64,000 bases of DNA, from contig JAJFKL010000030.1 of NCBI GenBank assembly GCA_021773235.1, forward strand, positions 124,001 through 188,000, written 5' to 3'. The notes below the pieces were generated by a model, which saw only the letters and a list, made by a program, of their open reading frames with translations, was not told the DNA's origin and searched no databases. Shown here one piece after another: positions 55,913 through 64,000 of this stretch (positions are counted from its first letter, which is position 1; every line of letters starts with the position of its first letter). This stretch comes from Gammaproteobacteria bacterium (lineage in GTDB: Bacteria; Pseudomonadota; Gammaproteobacteria; Eutrophobiales; Eutrophobiaceae). Position numbers and translations under genes: made by a program.

Positions 55913-57319
55913 TCAGAGAACTTCGCTGGCAAAATCAGCTAAACGTGAGCGTTCACCACGCATCAAGGTTATATGGCCACTGTGTTCCCAGTTTTTAAAT
56001 CGGTCTACAACATAGGTAAGACCCGAGGTGGTTTCGGTGAGATAAGGTGTGTCAATTTGCGAAATATTCCCAAGGACAATTAATTTACTGTCGGGGCCAG
56101 CACGCGTTATCAGTGTTTTCATTTGTTTGGCGGTCAGGTTCTGGGCCTCATCTACAATAATAAAGCGATTCAGAAAGGTGCGCCCGCGCATAAAGTTGAG
56201 TGAACGGATCTTAATACGTTTGCTTAGTATGTCTGCGGTAGCGCCGCGTTCCCATTCGTCACTTTCTTCCGAGCTTGTTAAAACTTCGAGGTTATCCAGT
56301 AATGCACCCATCCACGGCGCCATCTTTTCCTCTTCGGTGCCAGGCAAGAAGCCGATGTCTTCTCCGACTGGAATAGTCACGCGGGTTATGATGATGTCGC
56401 GATAGAGTTTCTTTTCCATGACCTGATCCAAACCGGCTGCTAGTGTTAGCAAGGTTTTACCGGTACCAGCAGCACCAAGAATAGTCACCATATCGACATC
56501 GGGATCCATTAACAGGTTTAATGCAAAGTTCTGTTCTCGATTTCTAGCATTTACACCCCATACCGCATGACTGTCTTTTCTATAATCAATGGCATGTACT
56601 AATGTTGTTTTTTCTTTGTTTGTCTTTTTAACCAGTGCTTCGAAACCAGAGCCTTCATCTGTATAGAGGCTTTGGTGCGGATAGCACTCTTCAAGTGGTT
56701 GCCCCTTTATTTCATACAAGGTGCGCATATCTTCTTGCCACGATGTGAGTGCTTCAGATTTCGTATCCCAAAAGTTGGCAGGTAACTCATTAATGCCGGT
56801 GTAAAGTAAATCAGCATCATCCAGTACTTGATCACTGGTGTAGTCTTCCGTCTTGATACCCAGGATATGTGCTTTAATCCGTAGATTAATGTCCTTAGAG
56901 ATCAAGGTAACGACTTTATCTGGATATTTTTTTTGTAAGGATAATGTTGTTCCTAAAATAGTATTATCTGCGTTTTTGCCAGGTAACGAATCCGGTAAAC
57001 TGTCAGGTAATATCTGTGTTTGTAAATACAATCTCCCACAAGGTTCAGTATTGCCATTCAATGTTCTTGCTGAATTAAGTTCCAGGCCGTTATTAATGTC
57101 ATTAGTCTCGGCATCATTAATTATTTCATCAATGAAACGACTTACTTGACGGACATTTCGGGCAACTTCAGAGACCCCTTTCTTGGCATGATCAAGTTCT
57201 TCCAGCACGACCATCGGAATAAAAACATCATGTTCTTGAAAACGAAACAGTGAAGCAGGGTCATGCATGAGTACATTTGTATCAAGTACAAAAAGGCGAG
57301 CGTTATTATTTGCTGACAT
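55913..57319 (-). CDS. PhoH-family ATPase with PIN domain
   Basis: This 468-residue protein joins an N-terminal PIN ribonuclease-like domain (LFVLDTNVLMHDPASLF, about 8-150) to a C-terminal PhoH NTPase. Walker A is GAAGTGKTLL and Walker B is FIIVDEAQN. This PIN-PhoH (YlaK type) form is linked with RNA processing. It is 19 bases downstream of bcp on the same strand. Confidence 0.92.
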   Translation of the reverse strand: MSANNNARLFVLDTNVLMHDPASLFRFQEHDVFIPMVVLEELDHAKKGVSEVARNVRQVSRFIDEIINDAETNDINNGLELNSARTLNGNTEPCGRLYLQTQILPDSLPDSLPGKNADNTILGTTLSLQKKYPDKVVTLISKDINLRIKAHILGIKTEDYTSDQVLDDADLLYTGINELPANFWDTKSEALTSWQEDMRTLYEIKGQPLEECYPHQSLYTDEGSGFEALVKKTNKEKTTLVHAIDYRKDSHAVWGVNARNREQNFALNLLMDPDVDMVTILGAAGTGKTLLTLAAGLDQVMEKKLYRDIIITRVTIPVGEDIGFLPGTEEEKMAPWMGALLDNLEVLTSSEESDEWERGATADILSKRIKIRSLNFMRGRTFLNRFIIVDEAQNLTAKQMKTLITRAGPDSKLIVLGNISQIDTPYLTETTSGLTYVVDRFKNWEHSGHITLMRGERSRLADFASEVL

Positions 57320-57337
57320 AGTGGTATAAAAATTAAT

Positions 57338-57805
57338 TTAAAGTGCTTTTAAGGCTTCAAGAACCTCGTTGACATGTTCCTTTACTTTTACCTTGCGCCA
57401 TTCCTTACGCAAGATTCCTTTTTCGTCAATCAAGAAAGTTGAGCGCTCAATGCCCATATGTTTTTTCCCGTACATATTTTTTTCTTTAATGACATCGAAT
57501 AGATTACAGAGCGTCTCGTCTTCGTCAGATAATAAATCGAAAGGGAAGCATTGTTTCTCTTTAAATCTTTCGTGGGAAGTTATCTTGTCCCGAGAAACTC
57601 CAAGAATGACGGTATTGCGGGAGCTGAACTTACGAATGTTGTCACGAAAGTCTTGACCTTCCAGCGTGCATCCCGGGGTACTGTCTTTAGGGTAAAAATA
57701 TAAAACAATATTTTTACCTTTTAGCGCTGAGAGTTTAATGGTTTGATCGCCGGTTGCTGGCAAGGTGAATGCGGGAACTTTTTTCCCAATACTGATTTTA
57801 CTCAT
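57338..57805 (-). CDS. bcp: Peroxiredoxin, Bcp/PrxQ type
   Basis: The ATG at 57805 gives a 155-residue protein starting MSKISIGKKVPAF; an ATG 18 bases upstream would add six atypical residues. The peroxidatic Cys46 is in DSTPGCTLEGQDFRD. The residue five positions later, Cys in E. coli Bcp, is Gln51, so this is not the common 2-Cys form. Other cysteines (in KQCFPF and TLCNLF) could act instead. gcvR is upstream, separated by the MITE-like element. Confidence 0.9.
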   Translation of the reverse strand: MSKISIGKKVPAFTLPATGDQTIKLSALKGKNIVLYFYPKDSTPGCTLEGQDFRDNIRKFSSRNTVILGVSRDKITSHERFKEKQCFPFDLLSDEDETLCNLFDVIKEKNMYGKKHMGIERSTFLIDEKGILRKEWRKVKVKEHVNEVLEALKAL

Positions 57806-57883
57806 AATTAAATTGTTACACACATTTTAAAAATTTATGTTTTTTGATCACAAAATTACATTCTAGCAATTACTATTCTTTAG

Positions 57884-58118
57884 GGTGCTTCTAAAAATAG
57901 TGATTTTTTTGTGACTGGTTTTTGCTCCTGCAAAACCAGCATACAGCACATCCCTGTACATAAGTGTCAACAATTCCGTACGCACGACTGCATGGATGCA
58001 GGAGGTAGAGCGACGCAGGATGCCAAAGCCGAGAACCGCAGTGTATACGAGATACATTAGGATTCGAGCACAGGGTTGACGACGCAATCGCAGAAAAAGT
58101 GCATTTTTAGAAGTACCC
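57884..58118. mobile_element. MITE-like element, 235 bp
   Basis: The ends are imperfect inverted repeats: GGGTGCTTCTAAAAAT at 57884-57899 and ATTTTTAGAAGTACCC at 58103-58118, matching at 15 of 16 positions. The inside has base composition unlike its neighbours (more GC, with a GCATGGATGCAGGAGG stretch) and no convincing gene. It lies between gcvR, whose stop codon is one base away, and bcp. A target-site duplication is not clear. No transposase is in the window. Confidence 0.62.
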
Positions 58119-58119
58119 G

Positions 58120-58647
58120 TTATTTTACAGGTTCCATTATGGCATCCAGATTAAGACGATCACAAAACTCAATGAAATCGCCACGGATAGATGCAATAGA
58201 CGAATCTGATGGGATATTGACCATCATATGCAAGGAAAACATCTTGGCGCCAGTCATCGAGGCCTCGTAGGTATTTGATGCCATTTCATGAATAATTAGG
58301 TTATTGCTCGACATGAAATCAGTGATATCAAAAATGATGCCGGATTGATCAAGACCGACAACATCAACCGCATAGGGCATGGAGTCGCCTTGTAATTTGT
58401 CTACAGTCGTTCGATTCGTGAGGATCTTGACTTGGTGCTCCTGCGCGAGAATCGCTAGCATGTCCTCAATTTTGGCAATGGCATCCCAGGTCCCTGTTAG
58501 GAAAATCATCAGGGAAAGCTCGTGCCCGAGGACTTTAAATCGACTATCGACGATATTGCAGCCGCTGGATTTAGACAGTTTGGAGAATTTACGTATGATT
58601 TCACTGGAATTTTCGACCAGAGCACTGACAACGAGATAGTTTTGCAT
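58120..58647 (-). CDS. gcvR: Glycine cleavage system transcriptional repressor-like ACT protein
   Basis: This 175-residue protein has two ACT domains (about 5-75 and 90-170), as GcvR, which senses glycine and blocks GcvA. NYLVVSALVENSSEIIRKFSKL and DVVGLDQSGIIFDITDFMSSNNL are the two starts. It is divergent from dapA, as in E. coli. It has no DNA-binding domain. A gcvH gene is present at 21221. Confidence 0.88.
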   Translation of the reverse strand: MQNYLVVSALVENSSEIIRKFSKLSKSSGCNIVDSRFKVLGHELSLMIFLTGTWDAIAKIEDMLAILAQEHQVKILTNRTTVDKLQGDSMPYAVDVVGLDQSGIIFDITDFMSSNNLIIHEMASNTYEASMTGAKMFSLHMMVNIPSDSSIASIRGDFIEFCDRLNLDAIMEPVK

Positions 58648-58816
58648 CTTAAACTTGGGGAATATTTAGGTAATTACTATGTAAATGGTCTGATATTAGC
58701 GTGATTGTCGTTATCCATCTGCAATACACATTATATAAAGTCTAATGTCCTTGTCATAGGGTTACTTCATTAAGTACCATACACGTTTTTGTCAATTACT
58801 CATAATTACTATTCAT

Positions 58817-59704
58817 ATGTTTACCGGAAGTATGGTTGCCATTGTCACCCCGATGTTAGCGGGGGTGCACCCAGATACAGCAGTTGATAGCCAAGCATTG
58901 GAGAATTTGCTCGAATTCCATATTGAGCAGGGCACTGATGCGATTGTTGCTGTGGGTACTACAGGCGAATCTGCCACATTAACTGAAAAAGAGCATTGTG
59001 CTGTGATCAAGCAGATGGTTGATATCGTTAATGGTCGTGTTCCAGTCATTGCTGGGACTGGTGCAAACTCAACGATTGAGGCTATTTCATTAACGAAGTG
59101 TGCCAAAGAAGTGGGTGCAGATGCCTGTCTATTGGTCACGCCATACTATAATAAGCCGACTCAGGAAGGTTTGTATCTGCACTATAAGGCCGTGGCAGAG
59201 GCGGTTGATATCCCACAGATTCTCTATAATGTACCCGGCAGAACGGCTTGTGATATGTTGCCTGAGACGATTGTTCGATTGGCGTCGGTAAAAAATATAA
59301 TCGGCGTTAAAGAAGCGACTGCAGACCTGACAAGGATCAAGCCAATACGTGATGGTGCGGGCGCTGATTTTCTTCTGTTGACAGGGGACGATGAGACGAC
59401 CAAAGACTTTATTCTTCAAGGTGGAGATGGGGTGATTTCGGTTACCGCAAATGTTGCGCCCAAGGCGATGCATGACATGTGTCAGTTAGCCTTGAGTGGT
59501 GACGCTGAAGGTGCAACCGCGATAGACAATACGCTTAACGGTCTGCATAAAGAATTATTTATTGAATCAAATCCAATACCTGTGAAATGGGCCGTACATA
59601 AATTAGGCTTTATTCAAGCAGGTATACGACTGCCAATGACTTGGATGTCTGAATCAGCAGAACCCAAATTACTAGACGCCATGAAACAGGCAGGAGTTAT
59701 ATAA
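58817..59704 (+). CDS. dapA: 4-hydroxy-tetrahydrodipicolinate synthase
   Basis: This 295-residue enzyme condenses pyruvate with aspartate semialdehyde in lysine synthesis. The Schiff-base Lys165 is in GVKEATAD. Tyr137 and Thr48/Thr49 (VGTTGES) are the usual catalytic partners. It is 7 bases from bamC, a conserved pair. Confidence 0.97.
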   Translation: MFTGSMVAIVTPMLAGVHPDTAVDSQALENLLEFHIEQGTDAIVAVGTTGESATLTEKEHCAVIKQMVDIVNGRVPVIAGTGANSTIEAISLTKCAKEVGADACLLVTPYYNKPTQEGLYLHYKAVAEAVDIPQILYNVPGRTACDMLPETIVRLASVKNIIGVKEATADLTRIKPIRDGAGADFLLLTGDDETTKDFILQGGDGVISVTANVAPKAMHDMCQLALSGDAEGATAIDNTLNGLHKELFIESNPIPVKWAVHKLGFIQAGIRLPMTWMSESAEPKLLDAMKQAGVI

Positions 59705-59711
59705 ATACACA

Positions 59712-60773
59712 ATGATGATTTTACGTAATCTTGTATTAATACTTAGTTTTCTATCTATTGTTAGTTGTTCTTATCTTCCAGGCGTTGAAGATTTGGAAAA
59801 AGTATTGCCAGACAAGCGAACTGCTTATCAAAAAAGCAAGGGTATGGCTACGCTCGAAGTCCCTCCTGACCTGACAGTGACGGAAGGTGAGTACTCTGCA
59901 GATATTCCGGGTGAAGAGTCGACTTCATTGAGCGAGTTTGAACGACAACGTTCTCAAAATAAACGACAGGGATCGGTACTAGGTTCCGGTGAGGAAAATG
60001 GTGAACAATGGTTAGCCTTGAGAGGTTCGTCTTTTGATATCTGGCCTAAGCTGAAAGAGTTTTGGAGAGAAAAAGAGTATGCCATCGATTTAGATGATGC
60101 AGAATTAGGCGTGCTTGAAACAGACTGGAAAGAAGACGGTGGCAGCAGGCATAGATTCAAGATCTTTACTGAATCTGATGAATCAGGCGGTACGATTCTA
60201 TTCATGTCGAGTGAAAAACAAGATCTATCCGAGGGTGCATGGCTAGATGCGTTGGCTGACACGGATATGGAAAAGAAAGTTATTCGGAAATTGAATCTGC
60301 ATTTTTACGGTACCGAAGTTTCTAATGTTGCAAGCACTTCTACTAACACGAGCAGAAGTACTTCTTCTGCACCTGCGGCTACTCCAAAACCAGTAAAGCC
60401 CAAGGCAGAGATACTTAATGTTGGTGATGGCAAGAGTTATCTGGCGATTCCACAAGAGTTCACACGCGCTTGGCGTGAAGCACAAATGATATTAGAGCGC
60501 TCAGGGTATTTGATCGAAGGAAGCGATCAAGCAAAAGGGACTTATGATTTTCGTTACTTTATGCCAGAAGGTGAGGAAGAAGAAAAGGGGCTTTTATCAA
60601 AATTAAAATTCTGGGGTGAAGATGAAGACGAAGGCACACCTTATCAGCTAAGCTTGACAGGCGTTGGTGATAAGACAGAAGTCATTATCATGAATGAAGA
60701 TGGTGAATGGTCAACAGGAGCAGACGCTAACCTTATTCTTGATACGCTAAAAGAAAATTATAATAAAATATAG
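59712..60773 (+). CDS. bamC: Outer-membrane protein assembly factor BamC
   Basis: This 353-residue lipoprotein of the BAM complex has a lipobox SIVSC with Cys19. The N-terminal YLPGVEDLEKVLPDKRTAYQ region binds BamD in relatives. Two helix-grip domains lie at about 95-200 and 230-350, separated by a Ser/Thr/Pro linker. Its place after dapA is conserved in gammaproteobacteria. Confidence 0.92.
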   Translation: MMILRNLVLILSFLSIVSCSYLPGVEDLEKVLPDKRTAYQKSKGMATLEVPPDLTVTEGEYSADIPGEESTSLSEFERQRSQNKRQGSVLGSGEENGEQWLALRGSSFDIWPKLKEFWREKEYAIDLDDAELGVLETDWKEDGGSRHRFKIFTESDESGGTILFMSSEKQDLSEGAWLDALADTDMEKKVIRKLNLHFYGTEVSNVASTSTNTSRSTSSAPAATPKPVKPKAEILNVGDGKSYLAIPQEFTRAWREAQMILERSGYLIEGSDQAKGTYDFRYFMPEGEEEEKGLLSKLKFWGEDEDEGTPYQLSLTGVGDKTEVIIMNEDGEWSTGADANLILDTLKENYNKI

Positions 60774-60878
60774 TCGTAGCTTAATTCTTCATTATTATTT
60801 TTAAATGTTGTTTTAAAAATAATCTGACTATTTAAGCCTAAATATAGTTAGCTTGCCTTTCTTGGTTTAAAGTAAGCT

Positions 60879-60894
60879 TAGTCTCGAGAGACTA
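60879..60894. promoter_or_regulatory. Palindrome upstream of the porin pair
   Basis: TAGTCTC-GA-GAGACTA is a perfect palindrome with 7-bp arms, 78 bases before the first porin gene. It could be an operator. The 198-base gap after bamC shows no other feature. Confidence 0.4.
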
Positions 60895-60971
60895 GAAATA
60901 GAGATACAAAAATATTAGCGAATTGCTTACTAAGTTGTGGGGGGTAGCAAACTAATAATAAGGGCAAGCAT

Positions 60972-62132
60972 ATGTTTAAGGTGCAATACCAACACCTTCG
61001 TAATACACACGTTCGTAATATCACCAGTCTTATAATTTTAAGTGCCCTTTCATTGGCCGCCATGCCAGTTATGAGTGGTGTTAAGTTTGAACACAGTGAT
61101 ACGGTCTGGTTAAGCATAGGTGGCGGCGCGCGTATGCAGCTTGATTCCAGAAAAAGTGACTCCGATAATAATTCAGAGATTTCATTCGATAGCATACGTG
61201 TTTATATCGCGGGGCAGTTGCATAAATACCTGAAGTTCAGCATCAATACTGATAAACAAAATCATGACTCTACCGATCTAATTGATGCCATGATTCGTTT
61301 TGAATTACATCCCAGTTTTAATCTTTGGTTAGGCCGCCTGGTCGTTCCCGGGAATCGTATTGGCATGAGCGGGCCTTTCTATGGGATGAATTGGATCCAG
61401 TATCGCCAGCCCTTATATCCAACAGAATTAGGTGGTGCTGCAGGTAGTTTGGGACGTGGCGAAGGTGGTGTTTTTTGGGGAACAACAGGTAAGTTTCATT
61501 ATGCAATGGGTATCGTCGATGGATTGAAAGGTTTCAGTAATCAATCAAATAACAAACTCTATGCTGCACGATTAACCTATAATTTTCTAAATGTAGAATC
61601 CAACTTTGGTTATTACACCAGCTCTACATACTTTGGCGAACAGGGTAATTTGTTTACTGTTGCTCTAACCTTGCAGAATCAAGATGGTGGAAGCGGTAGT
61701 GCTGTTGAACAAGGTGACTATTTTGGTTATTCCATCGATCTATTATCCGAGAACGTTCTCCCTGGAATAGGTGTTGTCACTCTTGAGGCAGAATACAAAG
61801 ACTTTGATGCGGACTATAGTAGCGCATCACCTCCCGCCGCTGGTTTAGTAGATTGTTTTTGTTTGTTTGATGGCAATTCAGTTTTCGCTACATTAAGTTA
61901 TTTATATCCGAAGAAAATTGGTTTCGGTAAATTTCAACCTTATTTTCGCTACGTAGAAAATAATCCGACTAACGCTTCTTCAAGTGACTCTATCGAGTTT
62001 GGCACGAACTATATAATTTCAGGTCATAAAGCTAAATTGAATTTGAGTTATGTCAGTGGTGATACCAATGCCAGTGGTTATGCCGGTAGAGACGTAGATA
62101 AAATTACTTTTGGTATTCAGGTTCAATATTAA
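60972..62132 (+). CDS. OprO/OprP-like porin, copy 1
   Basis: This 386-residue outer-membrane barrel has a signal peptide (about 1-37) and ends in IQVQY. Motifs such as VWLSIGGGARMQLD and KYLKFSINTD are OprO/P-like. It is closely similar to the next gene: in a 70-residue stretch from VKFEHSD to LIDA, 61 residues are identical. A CFCLF segment with a CxC pair is shared by both. Ion specificity cannot be stated. No phosphate genes are near. Confidence 0.82.
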   Translation: MFKVQYQHLRNTHVRNITSLIILSALSLAAMPVMSGVKFEHSDTVWLSIGGGARMQLDSRKSDSDNNSEISFDSIRVYIAGQLHKYLKFSINTDKQNHDSTDLIDAMIRFELHPSFNLWLGRLVVPGNRIGMSGPFYGMNWIQYRQPLYPTELGGAAGSLGRGEGGVFWGTTGKFHYAMGIVDGLKGFSNQSNNKLYAARLTYNFLNVESNFGYYTSSTYFGEQGNLFTVALTLQNQDGGSGSAVEQGDYFGYSIDLLSENVLPGIGVVTLEAEYKDFDADYSSASPPAAGLVDCFCLFDGNSVFATLSYLYPKKIGFGKFQPYFRYVENNPTNASSSDSIEFGTNYIISGHKAKLNLSYVSGDTNASGYAGRDVDKITFGIQVQY

Positions 62133-62178
62133 AAAGTGAACCCAAATTGCCACCGGTGTCCAAACATAAGGACGACTA

Positions 62179-63336
62179 ATGATTGAAGTACAATCGCTTA
62201 ATATAGGTAGTCTCTTTCGACGTGCTATATGTTTTTTAATCGCTAGTCTTTCATTTACTTTTACTATGCCAGTAATTGCCGGAGTAAAGTTTGAGCATAG
62301 TGATACTGTCTGGCTAAGTGTTGGCGGCGGCATCCGTATGCAGTTGGATTCCAGAAAAAGTGACGCCGATAATAATTCGGATTTTTCATTTGATAGTATT
62401 CGTTTGTATGTTGCCGCTCAAGTTCACAAATATCTAAAGTTTAGTATCAATACAGATAAACAGAACCACGATTCAACCGATCTTATCGATGCGATTGCTC
62501 GAGTAGAAATTAATCCAAGTGTTAATTTTTGGTTTGGGCGTACGTTAGTTCCCGGCGACCGTGTCGAGCTTAATGGTCCTTTTTATGGGCTTACCTGGAA
62601 TCAATATCGACAACCGTTATTTCCGGCTGATCAAGGTGGCGCTGCGGGTAGTTTAGGACGTAATGAAGGCGGTGTGTTTTGGGGGACTACTGGCAAGGTG
62701 CATTATGCATTAGGTATCTTTGATGGCTTAAAAGGTTCTAGCAATCAGGATAACAATAAACTTTACGCTGTTCGCTTGGCTTATCATTTATTAAATGTTG
62801 AATCTAATTTTGGTTATTACACAAGCTCAACTTACTTTGGAGAGCAGGGTAACATACTAACGCTAGGCTTCTCATTGCAAAATCAGATAGACGGTACAGG
62901 CAGCGCTGTTGAGTCTGGTGATTTTTATAGTTACACCTTTGATGTTCTATCCGAGACGGTAATGTCCAATGGTGGCGTTATCACTATAGAAGCAGATTAC
63001 AAAAAATTTGATTCAGATTTTACGCCTGCTTCTCCACCTGTTGGAGGATCAAGTAGCTGTTTCTGCCTGTTTGATGGTTATTCTGTTTTTGGCACAGTGG
63101 CTTATTTATTTCCCAAGGAAATTGCATGGGGCAAGTTTCAACCTTATGCGCGTTATGTAGAAAATAGTCCTAGCGATGCGCGGTCGAGTGATTCCATTGA
63201 GCTGGGTTTGAATTATGTTATCGATGGTCAAAATACCAAGCTGAGTTTTAATTATGTTCAGGGCGATGCTAACGCCAGCGGTTTTGCCGGAAGGGATGTG
63301 GGCAGGGCTACATTTGGATTACAGCTACAGTTCTAG
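62179..63336 (+). CDS. OprO/OprP-like porin, copy 2
   Basis: This 385-residue paralogue follows copy 1 by 46 bases with its own AAGGA ribosome binding site. Signal peptide is at about 1-34 and the C-terminus is LQLQF. It keeps the CFCLF segment and nearly all strand motifs, while loops differ, which fits divergence in selectivity. Both were probably made by tandem duplication. Confidence 0.82.
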   Translation: MIEVQSLNIGSLFRRAICFLIASLSFTFTMPVIAGVKFEHSDTVWLSVGGGIRMQLDSRKSDADNNSDFSFDSIRLYVAAQVHKYLKFSINTDKQNHDSTDLIDAIARVEINPSVNFWFGRTLVPGDRVELNGPFYGLTWNQYRQPLFPADQGGAAGSLGRNEGGVFWGTTGKVHYALGIFDGLKGSSNQDNNKLYAVRLAYHLLNVESNFGYYTSSTYFGEQGNILTLGFSLQNQIDGTGSAVESGDFYSYTFDVLSETVMSNGGVITIEADYKKFDSDFTPASPPVGGSSSCFCLFDGYSVFGTVAYLFPKEIAWGKFQPYARYVENSPSDARSSDSIELGLNYVIDGQNTKLSFNYVQGDANASGFAGRDVGRATFGLQLQF

Positions 63337-63357
63337 TATTAATAGTAAAGCTATTAA

Positions 63358-64000
63358 TTAAATATTCTTCTTACCCATCTGTTCAGCAATATAGTCAGCT
63401 TGTCTAATGGCGAGCGTGACGATTGTTAAAGTTGGATTTTCCGCAGCCCCAGTTGTGAATTGACTGCCATCCGAAATAAACAAGTTTTTGATATCGTGCG
63501 TTTGACCAAAGCCATTGCAGACACCATCAGCCGTTTTTGTGCTCATGCGGTTAGTTCCCAGATTATGGGTTGATGGATACGGCGGTGTTTCCCAAACTGT
63601 TTTTGCGCCGGCTGCTTCGTATACCATAGTGCCTTGTTTATAAGCATGATTACGCATCGCAATATCATTTTTGTGATCATCGAAATGAACATTAGGTACG
63701 GGTTGTCCATGCTGGTCTTTTTCTGTCGCGTGTAATGTGACGCGATTCTTTTCTTGCGGCATATCTTCACCAACGATCCACATCCCTGCCATGTGATCAT
63801 AATCTTCTAATGCATCACTAAACTTCTTACCTGAAGCACCGGGGTCTAAAAATGCGGCCATGAATGGAAGGCCAAGTGATAGAGTTTCTAATTCATAACC
63901 ACCCGCGAACCCTCTACTAGTATCATGTATATTTTCATCAGCAATTATTCCTGCCATTGTTGTACCGCGATACATCTTCACAGGTTTTTCAAACGTTGCG
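63358..64000 (-). CDS. GMC-family oxidoreductase, C-terminal part
   Basis: The gene runs off the right edge, so about 214 C-terminal residues are visible. The GMC C-terminal domain shows the catalytic His in STHNLGTNRMS and the flavin-contact segment FTTGAAENPTLTIVTLAIRQADYI. Relatives oxidise alcohols or sugar acids using FAD. The N-terminal FAD fold and any partner subunits are outside the window. It is convergent with the porin pair. Confidence 0.85.
   Translation of the reverse strand, partial: ATFEKPVKMYRGTTMAGIIADENIHDTSRGFAGGYELETLSLGLPFMAAFLDPGASGKKFSDALEDYDHMAGMWIVGEDMPQEKNRVTLHATEKDQHGQPVPNVHFDDHKNDIAMRNHAYKQGTMVYEAAGAKTVWETPPYPSTHNLGTNRMSTKTADGVCNGFGQTHDIKNLFISDGSQFTTGAAENPTLTIVTLAIRQADYIAEQMGKKNI

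Noticed and set aside
60972-63336. Phosphate-specific porins as a firm call
   Set aside because: OprO/P resemblance is at family level only and no pst/pho genes are nearby.

Overview
The window is a contiguous piece of a gammaproteobacterial chromosome, AT-leaning and densely coded. The assignment rests on gene orders typical of that class: engB beside cytochrome c4 and dsbA; lolB-ispE-tRNA(Gln)-prs-rplY-pth-ychF; hemA-prfA-prmC; rpe-gph-trpE-trpG-trpD-trpC; and dapA-bamC divergent from gcvR-bcp. I cannot name the genus. Nothing looks like a prophage, CRISPR array or transposase gene. The only mobile-looking unit is one small MITE-like element.

Layout. 1-840: the 5' end of purK, then two tandem pqqA genes encoding the same 24-residue PQQ precursor peptide, behind a sigma-54-type promoter with two phased palindromes upstream. 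857-4048: a diguanylate cyclase, dsbA and cytochrome c4. 4222-5358: engB, then a 500-base gap holding a candidate ErsA/Spot 42-like sRNA with a sigma-E-like promoter, and a small group of DnaA boxes. 5359-13596 (minus strand): M48 lipoprotein protease, secreted nuclease, rpmE, DUF3135, xthA, SH3 protein, prlC, a GIDE-type protein with an EF-hand, and lemA. 13791-21119: an iron block with bfr, bfd, a porin, an FMN-binding protein, a PepSY protein and a ferric ABC transporter, with Fur-box-like sites. 21221-27340: gcvH, tpx, dgkA, an LpxR-like protein, and a MetX-like hydrolase/enoyl-CoA hydratase/acyl-CoA ligase group.

27342-38863: moeB, a 55-residue unknown ORF, prmC, prfA, hemA, then divergently the TPR lipoprotein, lolB, ispE, tRNA-Gln, prs, rplY, pth, ychF and a small Cys-rich protein. 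38972-44177: a DUF2946 His-rich protein, a TonB-dependent receptor, a PepSY membrane protein and a beta-propeller protein. 44228-49551: the rpe-gph-trpEGDC operon. 49677-57805: alpha/beta hydrolase, DUF4870, qmcA-nfeD, queG, a second sigma-54-type promoter driving a candidate ~87-nt sRNA, a PerM-like permease, a SpoIIE-type phosphatase, phoH and bcp. 57884-58118: the MITE-like element, lying between bcp and gcvR. 58120-64000: gcvR, dapA, bamC, two tandem OprO/OprP-like porins and the C-terminal part of a GMC oxidoreductase.

How the parts fit. Most of the window is housekeeping: translation, cell envelope, cofactors, tryptophan. Two blocks look dedicated to metal acquisition. In the iron block, Fur-like sites precede storage release (bfd), an outer-membrane porin and the ABC importer, with a probable flavin-carrying periplasmic redox pair between them. 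The most unusual signals are non-coding or very small: the pqqA pair with a sigma-54 promoter and no other pqq genes in view, and the two sRNA candidates.
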